Shown piece after piece: positions 26,389 to 35,320 of a DNA stretch of 49,726 nt. This stretch comes from Novosphingobium olei. Lineage in GTDB: Bacteria > Pseudomonadota > Alphaproteobacteria > Sphingomonadales > Sphingomonadaceae. The notes under the pieces were generated by a model. That model saw only the letters and a program-made list of their open reading frames with translations. It was not told where the DNA came from and searched no databases. Location of the stretch: assembly GCF_012927405.1 (NCBI RefSeq), contig NZ_JABBGM010000017.1, positions 1-49,726 of the forward strand, given 5' to 3'. The stretch's first letter is position 1, and each line of letters begins with the position of its first letter. A program made the position numbers and the translations under genes.

Positions 26389-27131
26389 GCGCCATTCCTT
26401 CGGTGTCATCGGCGGGCCAATCCCGCCGGGATGAACAAAGACGAAGCCCGGGAATGAGGGGCTTTGCACCGAGCGGGCGGCGTGCCGTCCGGCGAGGGAA
26501 ACCGCCGATCCTGCGGGTGGTGCGGGCGGAGGCCGTCAGGCCGACAACACGGCCGCATGGGATCGGCGGTTGCAAAGGTCGTGCAAGGGCGAAGAGTTTC
26601 ATCCCGTCTGGCGGATGGCCAACCGATGGTGCTGAAGGTGTGGCCCGTTATGGACATGACGGTTTCTCTCGCGCCGCAATGCGGCTGACGGGAAATCGCA
26701 TTTCGGCGCCAGTGGCGGGCGGCGCTGTCATGCAGGGCCTGACCTGCACGCCCATCAGGGACGGATGAGGACCAGTGGCGCGAAGGCGCAAGCAGACCTC
26801 TCGAGGCGCTCCGCACGATCGACGCATCTGCCTTGGAACCGGTGCGCGGACACAACGACGGCGTGGCGACAGCCGCAGTTCGGCCGGCCACGATCCCGCC
26901 TCCGGACGAGGTACGGAGTACCTGCACATCAACGTAATCGTCGTTGGCGGGCGCCGGTGATCACCGCATTGGGCGGCGCCTATAGGGCGCCCGTTGCTCC
27001 GGGGAGCGGCGCCGGTACCCGCGCTCCGACCTGGCAACCGCCGCGCGTGCCTCTGTCCTCGCCTACAAAAAAATGCGGTCCGACCGCGGGGGAGGTCGGA
27101 CCGCAAGGTTGGTCGGGAAAGCCTGGGGGGT
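26389..27131. other. Gene-free stretch with inverted repeats
   Basis: About 740 bp between ssb and DUF736. Only weak short frames are seen. Near 26966-26994 the GGGCGGCGCC…GGGCGCCC stretch forms a strong GC dyad, and the DUF736 terminator lies at the right edge. I cannot assign an origin or oriT. Confidence 0.4.
27067..27104 (-). terminator. Strong rho-independent terminator of DUF736 gene
   Basis: On the minus strand a perfect 11-bp stem GCGGTCCGACC…GGTCGGACCGC, followed by ATTTTTTTG. It lies 28 bp after the DUF736 stop. Confidence 0.9.
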
Positions 27132-27593
27132 TCAGGCTTCGGCGCCCACGTAATCGCCCGTCGCAGAGGCAAAGGGATCTTCGCTGGTGGCGGCGAAGGT
27201 TTCGCTGCGCGGGCTGAACGTGGCGTCGCCATCGGCGCTGGTGGGTGCACCCTCGTCGAAAGGATTGGTCATGCGGCGGCGCGGGCGCGACCAGACCACG
27301 TTGAGCGCGCCGTCCTGCTGGGTGAACAGCGCGATCGACAGCGGCGCTTCGAAGCTCGGATCGTCGATCTGGCCCTGGAGGAAGGCGCCGGTGCCGTTGG
27401 CGGCCATCTTCTCCCACAGGCCACCGGCCGGGATGAAGGTGCCATTGCGCGTGCGCACCATGACATCGAAACGCGGGGCCTCGGGGTTGGTCGAGGTGAC
27501 CGGGCGCAGGCCGATGACAAGGTCGATCGTCGCGGTCTGGATCTTGCCGATGAAGTTGCCGGAGGCATTCTTCTTGAGTTGACCGATGTTCAT
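27132..27593 (-). CDS. DUF736 family protein (first copy)
   Basis: 153 residues from ATG 27593 (MNIGQLKKNASGNFIGKI), with AAGGAG 9 nt upstream. The DUF736 core runs through ATIDLVIGLRPV, PRFDVMVRTRNG, GGLWEKM, GAFLQGQIDDPSF and VVWSRPRRR. A ~40-residue acidic low-complexity tail (FDEGAPTSADGDATF…) is specific to this copy. DUF736 genes are markers of alphaproteobacterial plasmids and ICEs; the biochemical role is unknown. A hairpin in its 5' leader is shared with the second DUF736 gene. Confidence 0.85.
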   Translation of the reverse strand: MNIGQLKKNASGNFIGKIQTATIDLVIGLRPVTSTNPEAPRFDVMVRTRNGTFIPAGGLWEKMAANGTGAFLQGQIDDPSFEAPLSIALFTQQDGALNVVWSRPRRRMTNPFDEGAPTSADGDATFSPRSETFAATSEDPFASATGDYVGAEA

Positions 27594-27616
27594 TGCCGTA
27601 TTCTCCTTCATATGCC

Positions 27617-27639
27617 GCCCCGTCTTGCTGCTGAGGGGC
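27617..27639 (-). promoter_or_regulatory. Leader hairpin of first DUF736 gene
   Basis: GCCCC…GGGGC stem with a loop containing the sense-strand sequence AGCAGCAAGAC, 24 nt before the start codon. The same 15-nt core recurs before the other DUF736 gene (34531-34555). Confidence 0.5.
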
Positions 27640-27902
27640 CGGTACGGGTTCGTGAACGGGTCCATTCCCGCCACACCTTCCTCCTCACCCCCTTCTCTCT
27701 GATCCCGTCGCCAGAGCCGGACACGGAGGCAGCGGCCGAAGCGAGAGGCCCGCCTCCGGGAACACGATCAGGTCCGGCATCGCCGGAGAAGCCCGGTCGA
27801 AGACCGGATGATCGGATGGGAGGCGAAAGGGTCGGCGCAAGGGGAGCCCAGGCTATCGCGCCAGACCCACCCCATGGTGCCGTCCGGGCAGGCTCGTGCC
27901 GC

Positions 27903-28572
27903 TCAGTTCCTCAAGCCGCGCGGCAAGGCGGTCCACTCGGGCTGGTCAAGCGCGATCGGGAGGTCTCGCGCCTGCTGCTCGGTGAAGACGTCCGCCGTCT
28001 CGAGGGATCCGAAACCGTCGGCCTTGTTCCAGAACAGCAATCCCTTCTCGTCATCCCGCATGGCAAGGACCAGTTTCGGGGCGAACCTCGCGTTGTCATT
28101 GAGGTGGCTGGTCTCGATCCAGTGGATGCCATCGGCATCGATCCGGAAGCCGCCACCGCCAAAGGCGTCGGGCTGGTATCGATCGCTGTCGTAGCCCCAG
28201 GTGACGATCAGCGGCCACGATCGCGTGAGGATCCGCTGGAACATCGAGGCAACCGCGTCCGGCTCGAACTGGTCGGCTTGCCCGAACACTGAGATCGAGG
28301 CCGGATCGTGGTCGCCGGAACACGAATCGCGTGCCGAAGGTCGGGAAATCGGGATCGTTGAAGAGCGCTAGGAACCCTGACACCGGATTATCGTCAATCG
28401 CCGGGAACAGCGCGCGAAAGCGGGCGTCAGCTTGCGCCCAGCGCGTTGCGATCACGTCCTGGAGGGGTTCGCCTTCGAGGAACGCAGCAAGCGCGATCGC
28501 CTCGGCGAGAAGCGCGTGCTCGTCAGGCGTCACGCGGAACGCGAAGCAGGTATGCGTATAGCAATTGGACAT
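27903..28572 (-). pseudogene. Conserved plasmid protein, frameshifted
   Basis: The 5' part (from MSNCYTHTCFAFRVTPDEHALLAEA at 28572) is in one frame through …FPTFGTRFVFR. The text continues naturally in the +1 frame as DHDPASISVFGQADQFEP…WTALPRGLRN down to 27903. The total length of 670 nt equals 223 codons plus one base. The extra base lies in gccgg at 28314-28318; removing one G restores a single frame. The joined protein (~222 aa) has no domain I recognise, although such genes are frequent in sphingomonad mobile elements. The fault may be a sequencing indel or a real recent mutation. Confidence 0.6.
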
Positions 28573-28676
28573 GCGCCAATTCCTTCGTGTCGAGAGGTTG
28601 CGCAGCGGCGGTCCCGGTCGCGCCAGGATTGGTGAACTGCCGAGGGGTCAGACCGGCTGCGCACCGGCCGCGCCGA

Positions 28677-29027
28677 TCACGCCACGACCGACGCGGCTGA
28701 TGCCGCGGCCTCGGGCGCGACAAGGGTCCAGGCCCTGGTCATGAGCCGCGAGATCCGCACGCCAGCCCCGTCGCCCGCGCGCAAGAGAACGGTCCTCGTG
28801 CCCCAGGAGCGAACCTGGAACGTCTGCTCGCTGATCCCGTCGGAAAACGTCAGCGGTTCGGGGAGCACCAAGGTGTCACCTGGTCGCGGCTTGCGACGCG
28901 ACGTCAGCGCGAGGCGCTGGCGACATCTGGCGCGCCATTCGGCGGCATGGTCATTGATCGGCGGCCCCAGCAGGTCGAAGGATCGCGGCCGGGCAATCGA
29001 AGTAGTAGGGCCCTGCCGTTTCCGTCA
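28677..29027 (-). pseudogene. DUF6927-like gene, 3' exon (frameshifted)
   Basis: Continuation of the gene at 31583-31850 after the group II intron. Joined in register it reads …YKD-M-TETAGPYYFDCPAAIL, then, after one extra base, DLLGPPINDHAAEWRARCRQRLAL…, ending RISRLMTRAWTLVAPEA…VVA. The extra base is one of the two A at 28978-28979 (CTCGAC has become CTTCGAC on the sense strand). The exons sum to 619 nt, that is 206 codons plus one base. The family match (GYKDMDE…CP..ILDLL…WRARC) is from memory. Confidence 0.65.
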
Positions 29028-31582
29028 GTCGGGTAGGATTGGTGCTGCTCATGGAGTCAGCCCTGATCCCCCCGCCGAACCGCACGTGCAGCTTTCACCG
29101 CATGCGGCTCTCCACTGTGACGAACCATCACTTTGCCGTAGATCGGGCAGGCGGCCTCTGTGAGTATCCCAGTGGCATTGCTCGCACAGGACCACCGTCC
29201 TGCGGGCGCGTGCCACCTTCATTCTCACGACAAAACCGCGGTGCGAAACATCGGCCATCCCCCGGATATGGTGCACCTGACACGGAACATCGGATCGACC
29301 GCAAGCCTCGCATTGCTTGGCATTCTGACGATCAACCCAGTCCGTACGTGAGTGGGTGAACACCTGCGTCCAAGGCTGGATATCAATCCTGGACGAGGTG
29401 GCCGGATCACGTTTCAGATGAGCCAGTTTCCAGACTTTGACCGATCGGGGCTGGCCATCGACGTCGTAGCCGATGGTGAATTCCTGCCCCGTCCTCATGC
29501 GGGCCACGACCGCTCGCACATTGGTTTTGTGCTTGCTGGCCAAGGTCTTGAACAAGCTCCACCGCTGGAGAAACTCAAGCCTGTTCAGCTTGAAGCTCAC
29601 ATCCTTGGCGAGAGCATAGTAGTTCGCAAAACCCCGCAATTCGGCGTTGTAAGCTAGGACGATCTCAACGTCGCTGCAGCTGAGCAGCAGGCTACGATGA
29701 CGCGGCTTCAACACCGACAGATCACCATAACCTTTTGCAGAAGCGAACGCGTGGACCTTCTCCCAAGGGACATGCAGCTGCATCACTTCCGACGGCGGCC
29801 TACGAAGGAAGCTGACGGAACCTTGTCGGCTCCGGACAACCCGTTGGCGTGTCGTATATGTGCGGACCTCATATCCAAGGAAGGCGGCTCCATCGCTCGC
29901 CTTGCGGATACCGCTTTTCTCCTCGGACACCGTGAGCGCCAGCGCCTCGGTCAGGAATGCCCTGACTTCGGCGAACACGCTTCGTGCATCCTCCTTGCTA
30001 CCGATAACCCCAATCATGAAGTCGTCCGCGTAGCGACAGTAACGAAGTCGGCGATAACCGGGGTCCATCGCGTCTCTCGACGGGATGGACCGCTTTTGCG
30101 GCAGTAAGGTTTGGATTTTGGCCAAGGAGGCCGCAACCTTCACCTCGTCGACATTGTCTTTGGCCCGCAGCATGGTGACGCGCTTCCGTTGTTTCTGGAT
30201 GCGCCCAGCCAGTCGCCCATATTCCGGGTTCGTGGCACGGACCTTCCCCCTCTCGAAAGCCGCGATCCGTTCCGCCATGAACATATCGAGTTCATGGAGG
30301 TAGATGTTGGCCAAGATTGGAGAGACGATACCGCCCTGCGGAGTGCCGCTGTAGGTCCGGGTGTGAACCCGGTCTTCCATAACACCCGCCTTAAGCATGC
30401 TGCCGATCAAGCCGATGAATTTCTCGTCATCGATCCTTTTCCGCAACAGCCGCAGGAGGATGTCGTGGTCGATGTTCTCGAAGAACCCCGCGACATCCAC
30501 ATCTACGAGCCATTTCACCCCCGTCCATACGGCTTTGACGTGTTCAAGCGCCGTATGACACGACCGGCCCGGCCGGAATCCATGGGAGGCGTTCGAGAAC
30601 ACCGGTTCATAGATCCGTTCGAGCAGTTGCCGCGCCACTTCCTGAACGAGGCGGTCGTCGCGCGTGGGAATGCCCAGCGGACGCCGTTTGCCCTTGCCTT
30701 TCGGGATAAACACCCGACGCACTGGTTTGGGATCATAGGTCCCTGCCGTCACGCTGGCGATAATCGGGTCGAGGTCTTCCGGTCCGAAGTCCGCGAAGGT
30801 CTCGCCGTCAATACCCGGCGTCATCGCACCCTTGTTGGATCCGATCTTCTGGAGCCCCTCCTCCCAAAGGAGGCGAGACCCCATCAGACGATAGAGTCCA
30901 TTCACCCTTTTGCCCGACGCAACGAGCGCCGGAATGGCCTCCAACCGGCCTTTCACAGTTTCTGGCAGCATCAGCACACCCCATGATCGGTGGTTGAAGA
31001 ATCACAGCTGCCGCCCTTCCCCCGGTCTTCCCCGCTTTCGGCCCGATCGCTCGAGACCTTATACAGTTGCACCGCCGCCTCCGAAGAGGTCGATGTCCCG
31101 GGCATTACCCCGGGCATTTGAGTAATATGGCGGCTCCGTACCCATGCAGGCCGGCAGAAGCCGCCTGTTTAGGGCATCCCGTAGTTACGCTGAATGGAGA
31201 TGCGGCGCGGTTAGGTGTCCCGTTCGTCCACTAAACCCCTCGACGAGAGGCGCACCGGATGGGCTGAGAAACAGGCGGCCAAGACATGAGACCGCTGTCA
31301 TCATCCGGACCTGGCGTGACAGTCGCTTTCGCCAGTATCGCTATATAGATTGCTGCAGACTGGGATTTAAGCAGTGTAGCCTTCACCATACGCACCTTGC
31401 CCTGACCGTCATCGCCTCCATTTGCGACTAAGACGCATCTGGCCTTTTCCGAACATGCTATTGTTCCCCGTCCCTTTCGGGATTTCAGACTTTGTGAGGC
31501 CCGAGGTTAGTCCGGCGAGCAGAGGCATTCTCAACTTACCTCATCATCACTGATACTCCATTTCAGCGCCGCAACGGCGCAC
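29028..31582 (-). mobile_element. Group II intron (2555 nt) inside a DUF6927-like gene
   Basis: The 5' boundary is GTGCGCC, matching the GUGYG rule. Near the 3' end a domain V (GAGCCGCATGCGGTGAAAGC…GCGGTTC) is followed by a domain VI stem, GGGGGGAT pairing with ATCCTACCC. The stem has one bulged A as branch point, then CCCGAC at the 3' end. Precise removal joins exon ends GACA and TGACGG, giving Y-K-D-M-T-E in frame and recreating a conserved YKDM motif of the host family, with the Met codon split by the intron. The ribozyme leader is about 600 nt and the encoded RT-maturase has an HNH domain, so the intron looks mobile-competent. Confidence 0.85.
29049..30977 (-). CDS. ltrA: Group II intron reverse transcriptase/maturase with HNH endonuclease
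   Basis: 642 residues. RT blocks are intact: RRVFIPKGKGKRRPLGIPTRDDRLVQE (about 88-113), SHGFRPGRSCHTAL, DVDVAGFFENIDHD, GTPQGGIVSPILANIYLHELD (211-231) and the catalytic Y-A-D-D at 316-319. The maturase X region follows (ELRGFANYYALA). The C-terminal HNH endonuclease is at about 556-606, with C-E-A-C…V-H-H-I-R-G-M…C-E-Q-C-H…H-R-G. The protein splices the intron and inserts it by target-primed reverse transcription. The frame runs to 29049, so the last ~30 codons overlap domains V and VI; homologues usually stop earlier, so that tail may be read-through without function. Confidence 0.9.
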   Translation of the reverse strand: MLMLPETVKGRLEAIPALVASGKRVNGLYRLMGSRLLWEEGLQKIGSNKGAMTPGIDGETFADFGPEDLDPIIASVTAGTYDPKPVRRVFIPKGKGKRRPLGIPTRDDRLVQEVARQLLERIYEPVFSNASHGFRPGRSCHTALEHVKAVWTGVKWLVDVDVAGFFENIDHDILLRLLRKRIDDEKFIGLIGSMLKAGVMEDRVHTRTYSGTPQGGIVSPILANIYLHELDMFMAERIAAFERGKVRATNPEYGRLAGRIQKQRKRVTMLRAKDNVDEVKVAASLAKIQTLLPQKRSIPSRDAMDPGYRRLRYCRYADDFMIGVIGSKEDARSVFAEVRAFLTEALALTVSEEKSGIRKASDGAAFLGYEVRTYTTRQRVVRSRQGSVSFLRRPPSEVMQLHVPWEKVHAFASAKGYGDLSVLKPRHRSLLLSCSDVEIVLAYNAELRGFANYYALAKDVSFKLNRLEFLQRWSLFKTLASKHKTNVRAVVARMRTGQEFTIGYDVDGQPRSVKVWKLAHLKRDPATSSRIDIQPWTQVFTHSRTDWVDRQNAKQCEACGRSDVPCQVHHIRGMADVSHRGFVVRMKVARARRTVVLCEQCHWDTHRGRLPDLRQSDGSSQWRAACGESCTCGSAGGSGLTP

Positions 31583-31850
31583 TGTCCTTGTAGGCGAACA
31601 CATATCCATCGCGGGCGCGTGGGTTCCAGCGGATAAGGCAGATGATCGCGAAGGGCGGACGCTCGCCGCCGGGCCCATAGTTCTGGCAGGCGGCATAGTA
31701 GGCGCCGGAGCGGACCGTGGACTTGAGGACGCGCATGCCTTCGGTCCGACCCGCCGCCGGGTCAGGCGCATAGGTGCACTGGTCGTCGAGGTAAGCCTTG
31801 GGCGTGGCATGGGGCGCCATGCCGTGCAGGGTCATCGAGAGCCATCCCAT
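31583..31850 (-). CDS. DUF6927-like gene, 5' exon
   Basis: 89 intact codons beginning MGWLSMTLHGMAPHATPKAYLDDQ, through YYAACQNYGPGGE and IICLIRWNPRARDGYVFAYKD, at which point the intron enters. Without splicing translation would end after SAPLRR* a few codons into the intron. The family is a plasmid/ICE-associated protein of unknown function, about 205 residues when joined to the 3' exon. The ribosome site is CAGGAG, about 8 nt upstream of the ATG. Even after correct splicing the 3' exon contains a single-base frameshift. Confidence 0.75.
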
Positions 31851-31913
31851 CGGGATCTCCTGTCGCGGGAGGAAAGCGGGGCAGCTCGCGGGTTCGAAGC
31901 CGCCGAGGAATGT

Positions 31914-33621
31914 TCAGGCGGAGGCCGCGCCGATTGCGCTCGTCTCGGTCGTCGGGACGTCCGACTCCGGTAGGAGCGACATCTCCTTGCGGGACATCGA
32001 CCAGGACAGGCGCAAGGTCCGTCCAGCGGGAATGCACCAGGCAATGCGATCGGCAAAGACCATGCGGATCACCGCGAGCGTCGCCGCATCGTCATCTTCG
32101 AGCATGGCATACGCGCGGGCGGCTGCCTCATAGCGGACCCGCGTTTCCTGGGTATCGTAGCTGTCCGCATCGAAATCATCAGAAGGGCTGAAGACCGCAT
32201 CGATGATAAAATCCGTGAGATCACCGGGATCAAGCCGCGAACGTTTCGTGAGTGCAATCCGCACCGTGTCGACGTCCGTCCAACTGTCGTCGCCCTCCAG
32301 AAGCGCCAGATCGGTCGGCAAATCGAGGCCACCACCGAACTGATCGCTGAGTTCCAACGTGATGGTCTCGGGCCGCAAGGTACTGGGATCGCGCCCGAGT
32401 GCGGTATCGCCGCCATGAGCCTCCCAGAAGCGTTCGCCTGTGCGCACGTAGCATTTCAGGCGGTCGTACCAGCTGTAGCCGATGAATTGCTTGATCGGGT
32501 CATAGAACGTCAGCGGTGCCGGCCCATCGAGGCGATGCACCTCGCCGGCGTGGCCATTTCGCTTGAACGCGAGCGCGCGACCGAACGTCACAGAATCCAG
32601 CGCATCCGTGTCGTCGTAGAGGGCTGCGTCCGCACCAATGGCCGTGAAGCCGGGAAGATCGCCGTAGCTGTCACGCGCCAGAGACGGCGTCCACGTCGGC
32701 AACTGGGCAATCGCCTCGGGAAAGGCGTCGCAGAACAGGTTGGCTTCAAGCCAGGATGCATGGCTGAGACGATGGAAGGGTTCGGCGAGGATCGTCTGAT
32801 AAATGGCCTCCCGGCACAGGGTCTTCAGACGTGTCAGCGCGGCGTTGTGGTAGATCTCCTTGCGCGCCGGCAGGACCAGAACGAGATCGCGCGCATCGAC
32901 GACGTCGACATGCACGCTCCACTGCGCGTGGTGGATTTCCTTTACCTGCGGCAATACGTGCCGGAGCGTCACGCCGTGGAAATTGACGGTATCGCCGGCA
33001 GACGAACTGCGGTTGCGATAGACGCCGAGGCGATACCCTTCGCGCTCGACGATCTTGTGCGCGCCTGCAAGAAAATCGACTCGCTTCAGTTCCTCGCCAT
33101 TGAACGTGACGGGCAGCGGAAAATGCCAGGCTGCGCTTTCGAGACAACGCTCGAGCGTTCCGTCGCGCTGCGGCGGGACATGGAATGCGATGCTGGTGCC
33201 GCGAGGTCCCTCCCAGGGTAGCACCGCGATATCAGCTTCGCCGGTCCAGGCATCGCCGGCGATCGCCAGCGAGAAAGCCGCGTGCGCACTGACCGAACGC
33301 ACGACCGTGTCGAGCCCGGCCAGGCTGAAGAAACCTATGCCAGCGGGATCTTCGCGCGCGCTGCAAGCCTCGGACCAGTCGGACTGGCCGAGCGAGACGA
33401 GATCGGCCGGGTCGGCAATACCCCGCGCCATCGTCGGTAACGGTGACGATGCAGGCATTCTCGAGATGCTCGGCGGTCACCCCTACGCGTGTCGCGCCTG
33501 CACGGCGCGCGTTCTGGAACAGCTCGTTGAAGATGTCGCCGAGCGTTCCGTTGAAGATACGGGTGACTTTGGTGATCGCCTCGGGCGAAACCCGGGCACG
33601 CAATGTCGCAGGAAGTGCCAT
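31914..33621 (-). pseudogene. GHKL-type ATP-binding protein, frameshifted
   Basis: The start at 33621 (MALPATLRARVSPEAITKVTRIFNG) follows GAAGGA. The first 67 codons carry the Bergerat N-box N-E-L-F-Q-N-A-R-R-A-G-A and end in V-T-D-D-G-A-G. Then a GGGG run (33421-33424, CCCC on plus) shifts the frame; with GGG it would read D-D-G-A-G-I-A-D-P-A-D-L, the proper G1 box of HSP90/MutL-type ATPases. The remaining ~500 residues are open to 31914. The intact protein would be ~568 aa. Similar genes sit in sphingomonad plasmid backbones; its partners are unknown. I cannot tell a sequencing error from a true mutation. Confidence 0.7.
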
Positions 33622-33724
33622 GGACGGATGTCCTTCGGTGATCATGCGCCCGCTGACGTGCACATGGTGCGTCGGTGAAAGCGTTGGAAAGTCGCAGCGG
33701 CTCGCAGCGCGATTGAAGCTGCGG

Positions 33725-34072
33725 TCACACGGCCGGGCAGACCCGATCGAACGCGGGATCGATGGCAAAGCTTAAGGCTCGGGCCAGCCAGATGGCGGTG
33801 CGCACGTCATCCTCGTCGAAGCCGAGCGGCGCCACGACGTCGGCCAGCGTCGCGGCGCCGGCATCGGCAATCTTGTTGAGGTGGCCCGCTTCGGCCGTGA
33901 CCGCCACCGGCCAGGCCCAGGCAAGGCCGACCACGCCTTCCCCGAGGACGATCAAGGAGTGGCCTTTGGCGATGGCTTCATCGACCTGGCAGGCGTCGTA
34001 GGAATTGCCCGTCGTGCCGAAGACATGTGCGCGGTGGGTTCGGAATGCGAACCGCTCGGAATCGGTCAGCAT
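33725..34072 (-). CDS. Conserved plasmid hypothetical protein (115 aa)
   Basis: MLTDSERFAFRTHRAHVFG… with a central hydrophobic patch SLIVLGEGVVGLAWAWPVAV and an acidic C-terminal half (PLGFDEDDVRTAIWLARAL). No domain recognised. It lies 103 bp upstream of the GHKL gene on the same strand and just past the terminator of the second DUF736 gene, so it probably begins a new transcript with the GHKL gene. The hydrophobic segment is too mixed for a confident membrane helix. Confidence 0.55.
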   Translation of the reverse strand: MLTDSERFAFRTHRAHVFGTTGNSYDACQVDEAIAKGHSLIVLGEGVVGLAWAWPVAVTAEAGHLNKIADAGAATLADVVAPLGFDEDDVRTAIWLARALSFAIDPAFDRVCPAV

Positions 34073-34094
34073 GGTTGCTTCCCTACAATGAGAA

Positions 34095-34122
34095 GCCCCG
34101 ACCGCCGTAAGGTGGCCGGGGC
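34095..34122 (-). terminator. Terminator of second DUF736 gene
   Basis: Minus strand: GCCCCGGCCACC-TTAC-GGCGGTCGGGGC, a 12-bp stem with two G-U pairs, followed by TTCTCATT. It is 28 bp after the stop. Confidence 0.75.
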
Positions 34123-34149
34123 GCAGGGTGGTTCGGGGGATGGGGCGTA

Positions 34150-34509
34150 TCAGGCGTTGCCAGCAGGCGAAAACGCATCGGCTCGCCGCCGGGCGCGGGG
34201 CCGCGACCAGACGACGTTGAAGCTGCCATCGTCCTGCTTGAACGCGCTGATCGGGAGCGGCCGCGTCAGCGACGGATCATCGATGCGTCCCTGCAGGTAG
34301 CATTCGCCGGTCTCGAGCGCGGCCTTCTCCCACAAGGCGCCGACCTGCACGAAAGCGCCACCGGTGTTGCGGGTGAGGATTTCGAAGCGGGGGGCCTTCT
34401 CGTTGCGCGATTCGACCTCGCGCAGCGCAAAGGTCATGGCGACCATGACGGTCGCAAGCGAGCCGCTCAGGTGGCCCTGCGCGTTGCTCTGGATGGTGCC
34501 GATGTTCAT
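34150..34509 (-). CDS. DUF736 family protein (second copy)
   Basis: 119 residues from ATG 34509 (MNIGTIQSNAQGHLSGSL) behind AAGGAG. Same core as the first copy: PRFEILTRNTGGAFVQVGALWEKA, CYLQGRIDDPS, FNVVWSRPRARRR. It is shorter, lacking the acidic tail. About half of the core residues match the 27132-27593 copy, so they are old paralogues rather than a recent duplication. Its leader carries the same hairpin core (34531-34555). DUF736 function is unknown; the family marks mobile-element backbones. Confidence 0.85.
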   Translation of the reverse strand: MNIGTIQSNAQGHLSGSLATVMVAMTFALREVESRNEKAPRFEILTRNTGGAFVQVGALWEKAALETGECYLQGRIDDPSLTRPLPISAFKQDDGSFNVVWSRPRARRRADAFSPAGNA

Positions 34510-34530
34510 TGCCTGATGCTCCTTGGCAAA

Positions 34531-34555
34531 GACCCCGTCTTGCTGCTCGGGGGTC
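34531..34555 (-). promoter_or_regulatory. Leader hairpin of second DUF736 gene
   Basis: GACCCC…GGGGTC stem with sense-strand loop GAGCAGCAAGAC, 22 nt before the start. It shares the 15-nt plus-strand core CCCCGTCTTGCTGCT with the leader of the first DUF736 gene. Confidence 0.5.
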
Positions 34556-34668
34556 GTGGGTGTGATGGCCTGGGGCATCCCCACTCCGGCCAATCGCTCC
34601 CTTCCCGCTTCCCTCCCGCCGCTGGGGTCCTGGCCCCGGACCCCTGAGTCTCACGGGTGCTGCAGGCA

Positions 34669-35205
34669 TCAATGCACGGTCGCACGGGACTGTTCATGGA
34701 TGCAGGCGCTCCGCAGGTCCGCCCGCGACGCATGATCGGGATAGCCGGCGCGCAAATTGGCATGCAGGCGCGCGAACAGGTCGAGGGCGAAGGTGCCGTC
34801 GGCGGCGGGGCGGCTCGTGATCAGGGCGCGCTCGATTGCTTCGCGCGATGGCGAATGCGGACAGATCGCCGTCCATGTCCCGTCGGGCGCATAGTCGTAG
34901 GGCGCCGGCATCATCGCGTCGAGCCAGCGCGCAAGGCCATTCTCGACCATCGCCTCATAGGCATCGTCGTGGAGTGCGGCATCCGAAGGGCACCGCAGGC
35001 GCACGGTATAATAGGTCCCGAAATCGTGGGGGTTGCCGACAACCTCGAGGGCATAGTCCTCGGGCGGAACGCCCAGCACCGCGACAAGCGCGGCGCGATA
35101 GGCGAGTGCCTCCTGACGGCTACGCGTCGGCGCATCGGGATCGCGGCCCACTTGCGCGCAAGGTTCACCGAACGGCGTTCCCGAAAGATCGATGGTGCGG
35201 GTCAT
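34669..35205 (-). CDS. Conserved plasmid hypothetical protein (178 aa)
   Basis: MTRTIDLSGTPFGEPCAQVGRD… with a mixed alpha/beta pattern and a conserved-looking middle (YALEVVGNPHDFGTYYTVRLRCP, then AYDYAPDG-like PYDYAPDGTWTAICPH). GAGGAG lies 10 nt before the ATG. I recognise it as a type commonly found next to DUF3768 and ArdC genes on sphingomonad elements, but know no function. A GC-rich dyad in the leader (CTCGCGCATCGCGCG…) may affect expression. Confidence 0.6.
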   Translation of the reverse strand: MTRTIDLSGTPFGEPCAQVGRDPDAPTRSRQEALAYRAALVAVLGVPPEDYALEVVGNPHDFGTYYTVRLRCPSDAALHDDAYEAMVENGLARWLDAMMPAPYDYAPDGTWTAICPHSPSREAIERALITSRPAADGTFALDLFARLHANLRAGYPDHASRADLRSACIHEQSRATVH

Positions 35206-35299
35206 GATGAGAACTCCTCGGCCGCGCGCGCGATGCGCGAGGCCCGCCGCACATGCCGCATGGATTATGGAGAGGACGCGCGGCTCTCTGGACGGTCCC

Positions 35300-35320
35300 G
35301 ATCAGGCGCGCCGCCTGATC
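35300..35320 (-). terminator. Perfect dyad overlapping the DUF3768 stop
   Basis: GATCAGGCG-CGC-CGCCTGATC, a 9-bp stem that overlaps the last bases of the DUF3768 stop codon. There is no U-tract; it could be an attenuator or RNA-stability element. Confidence 0.45.

Noticed and set aside
26389..27066. GC-rich inverted repeats as a possible origin of transfer or replication
   Set aside because: No relaxase gene, iterons or DnaA boxes could be recognised; GC-rich dyads are common here.
27134..28292. Plus-strand frame (part of a 432-codon open stretch) crossing DUF736 and the frameshifted gene
   Set aside because: Antisense to DUF736 and without recognisable content; long open frames are expected at this GC content.
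30111..30986. 291-codon plus-strand frame across the reverse transcriptase
   Set aside because: Antisense of a clearly conserved RT; no motif of its own.
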